DNA of 64,000 bases. Origin: Metasolibacillus sp. (GTDB lineage Bacteria > Bacillota > Bacilli > Bacillales_A > Planococcaceae). Shown in pieces: positions 63,930-64,000 of the stretch. The stretch covers positions 45,999-109,998 of the forward strand of contig NZ_JAMBIZ010000010.1 of assembly GCF_025291715.1 (NCBI RefSeq), in the 5' to 3' direction. Both the position numbers and the translations under genes were made by a program. The notes under the pieces were generated by a model. That model was not told the DNA's origin, searched no databases, and was given only the letters and a program-made list of their open reading frames with translations. Each line of letters begins with the position of its first letter. Positions within the stretch are counted from its first letter, which is position 1.

Positions 63930-64000
63930 GTAGGAGGGAGCGATTAACTCCCGTCCTCTCACACCACCGTACGTACGGATCCGTATACGGCGGTTCAATT
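63930..64000 (-). other. 3' end of a group II intron (partial, runs off the window)
   Basis: On the minus strand the sequence has GAACCGCCGTATACGGATCC, then CGTACGTACGGTGGTGTGAG, a hairpin like intron domain V. AGGACGGGAG then pairs with CTCCCTCCT around TTAATCG, like domain VI. I remember this kind of sequence at the 3' end of bacterial group II introns. It begins just after the SEC-C stop. The reverse transcriptase gene would lie beyond the right edge. Confidence 0.6.

Overview
The window is low-GC Gram-positive DNA of the order Bacillales, most likely Planococcaceae (Lysinibacillus, Solibacillus or Sporosarcina type). The reasons are the conserved origin-proximal backbone rlmH / htrA / walJ-walI-walH-walK-walR / purA / dnaB / rplI / gdpP / yybS, strong AGGAGG ribosome sites, TTG and GTG starts, and a T-box leader. 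The genus is an inference from gene content.

1-20757 is an accessory island ending exactly at the 3' end of rlmH, the site used by staphylococcal SCC elements. From the left it holds: the 5' part of the bifunctional aminoglycoside resistance gene aacA-aphD and a GNAT stub cut by an IS6-family (IS1216-like) copy; a fragment of a Tn3-family transposon carrying a resolvase and an overlapping dfr-thyX pair; a broken Tn917 with erm(B), its leader peptide and tnpR, whose tnpA is interrupted by an IS21-family element and by the end of the previous transposon; a Tn554-family transposon (tnpA, tnpB, tnpC) inserted in radC and carrying an ABC-F gene and a short-chain dehydrogenase behind a leader-peptide attenuator; a Nudix gene; and a restriction-modification system whose two nuclease subunits resemble the heterodimeric nicking enzyme BspD6I, with a convergent adenine methyltransferase.

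20758-38911 is backbone: rlmH, a dense cluster of DnaA boxes, a CxxH/CxxC protein, the WalRK cell-wall two-component operon, an M23 peptidase with a candidate WalR site, purA, dnaB, rplI, gdpP and yybS. It is broken at 28.8-30.8 kb by a small membrane protein, a secreted hydrophobic protein and IS3 debris. At 39-41 kb an orphan leucine-type T-box leader is followed by an IS4-family element.

41260-63925 is a nitrate-respiration island, visibly less AT-rich than the backbone. It holds molybdenum cofactor genes (moaA, mobA, moaD, moaE, mobB, moeA, moaC, moaB, moeB), a NarK-type transporter fused to a PAS domain, a hemerythrin, the nreABC oxygen/nitrate regulators, narGHJI, modABC molybdate uptake, the Ric/ScdA Fe-S repair protein, a second hemerythrin and a SEC-C protein. 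Together these supply the cofactor, the metal, nitrate uptake, the reductase, its control and protection from nitric oxide. The last ~75 bases look like the 3' end of a group II intron.

Three genes or elements (radC, the IS4 transposase, mobB) each carry a single-base frameshift. These may be real decay or sequencing indels.
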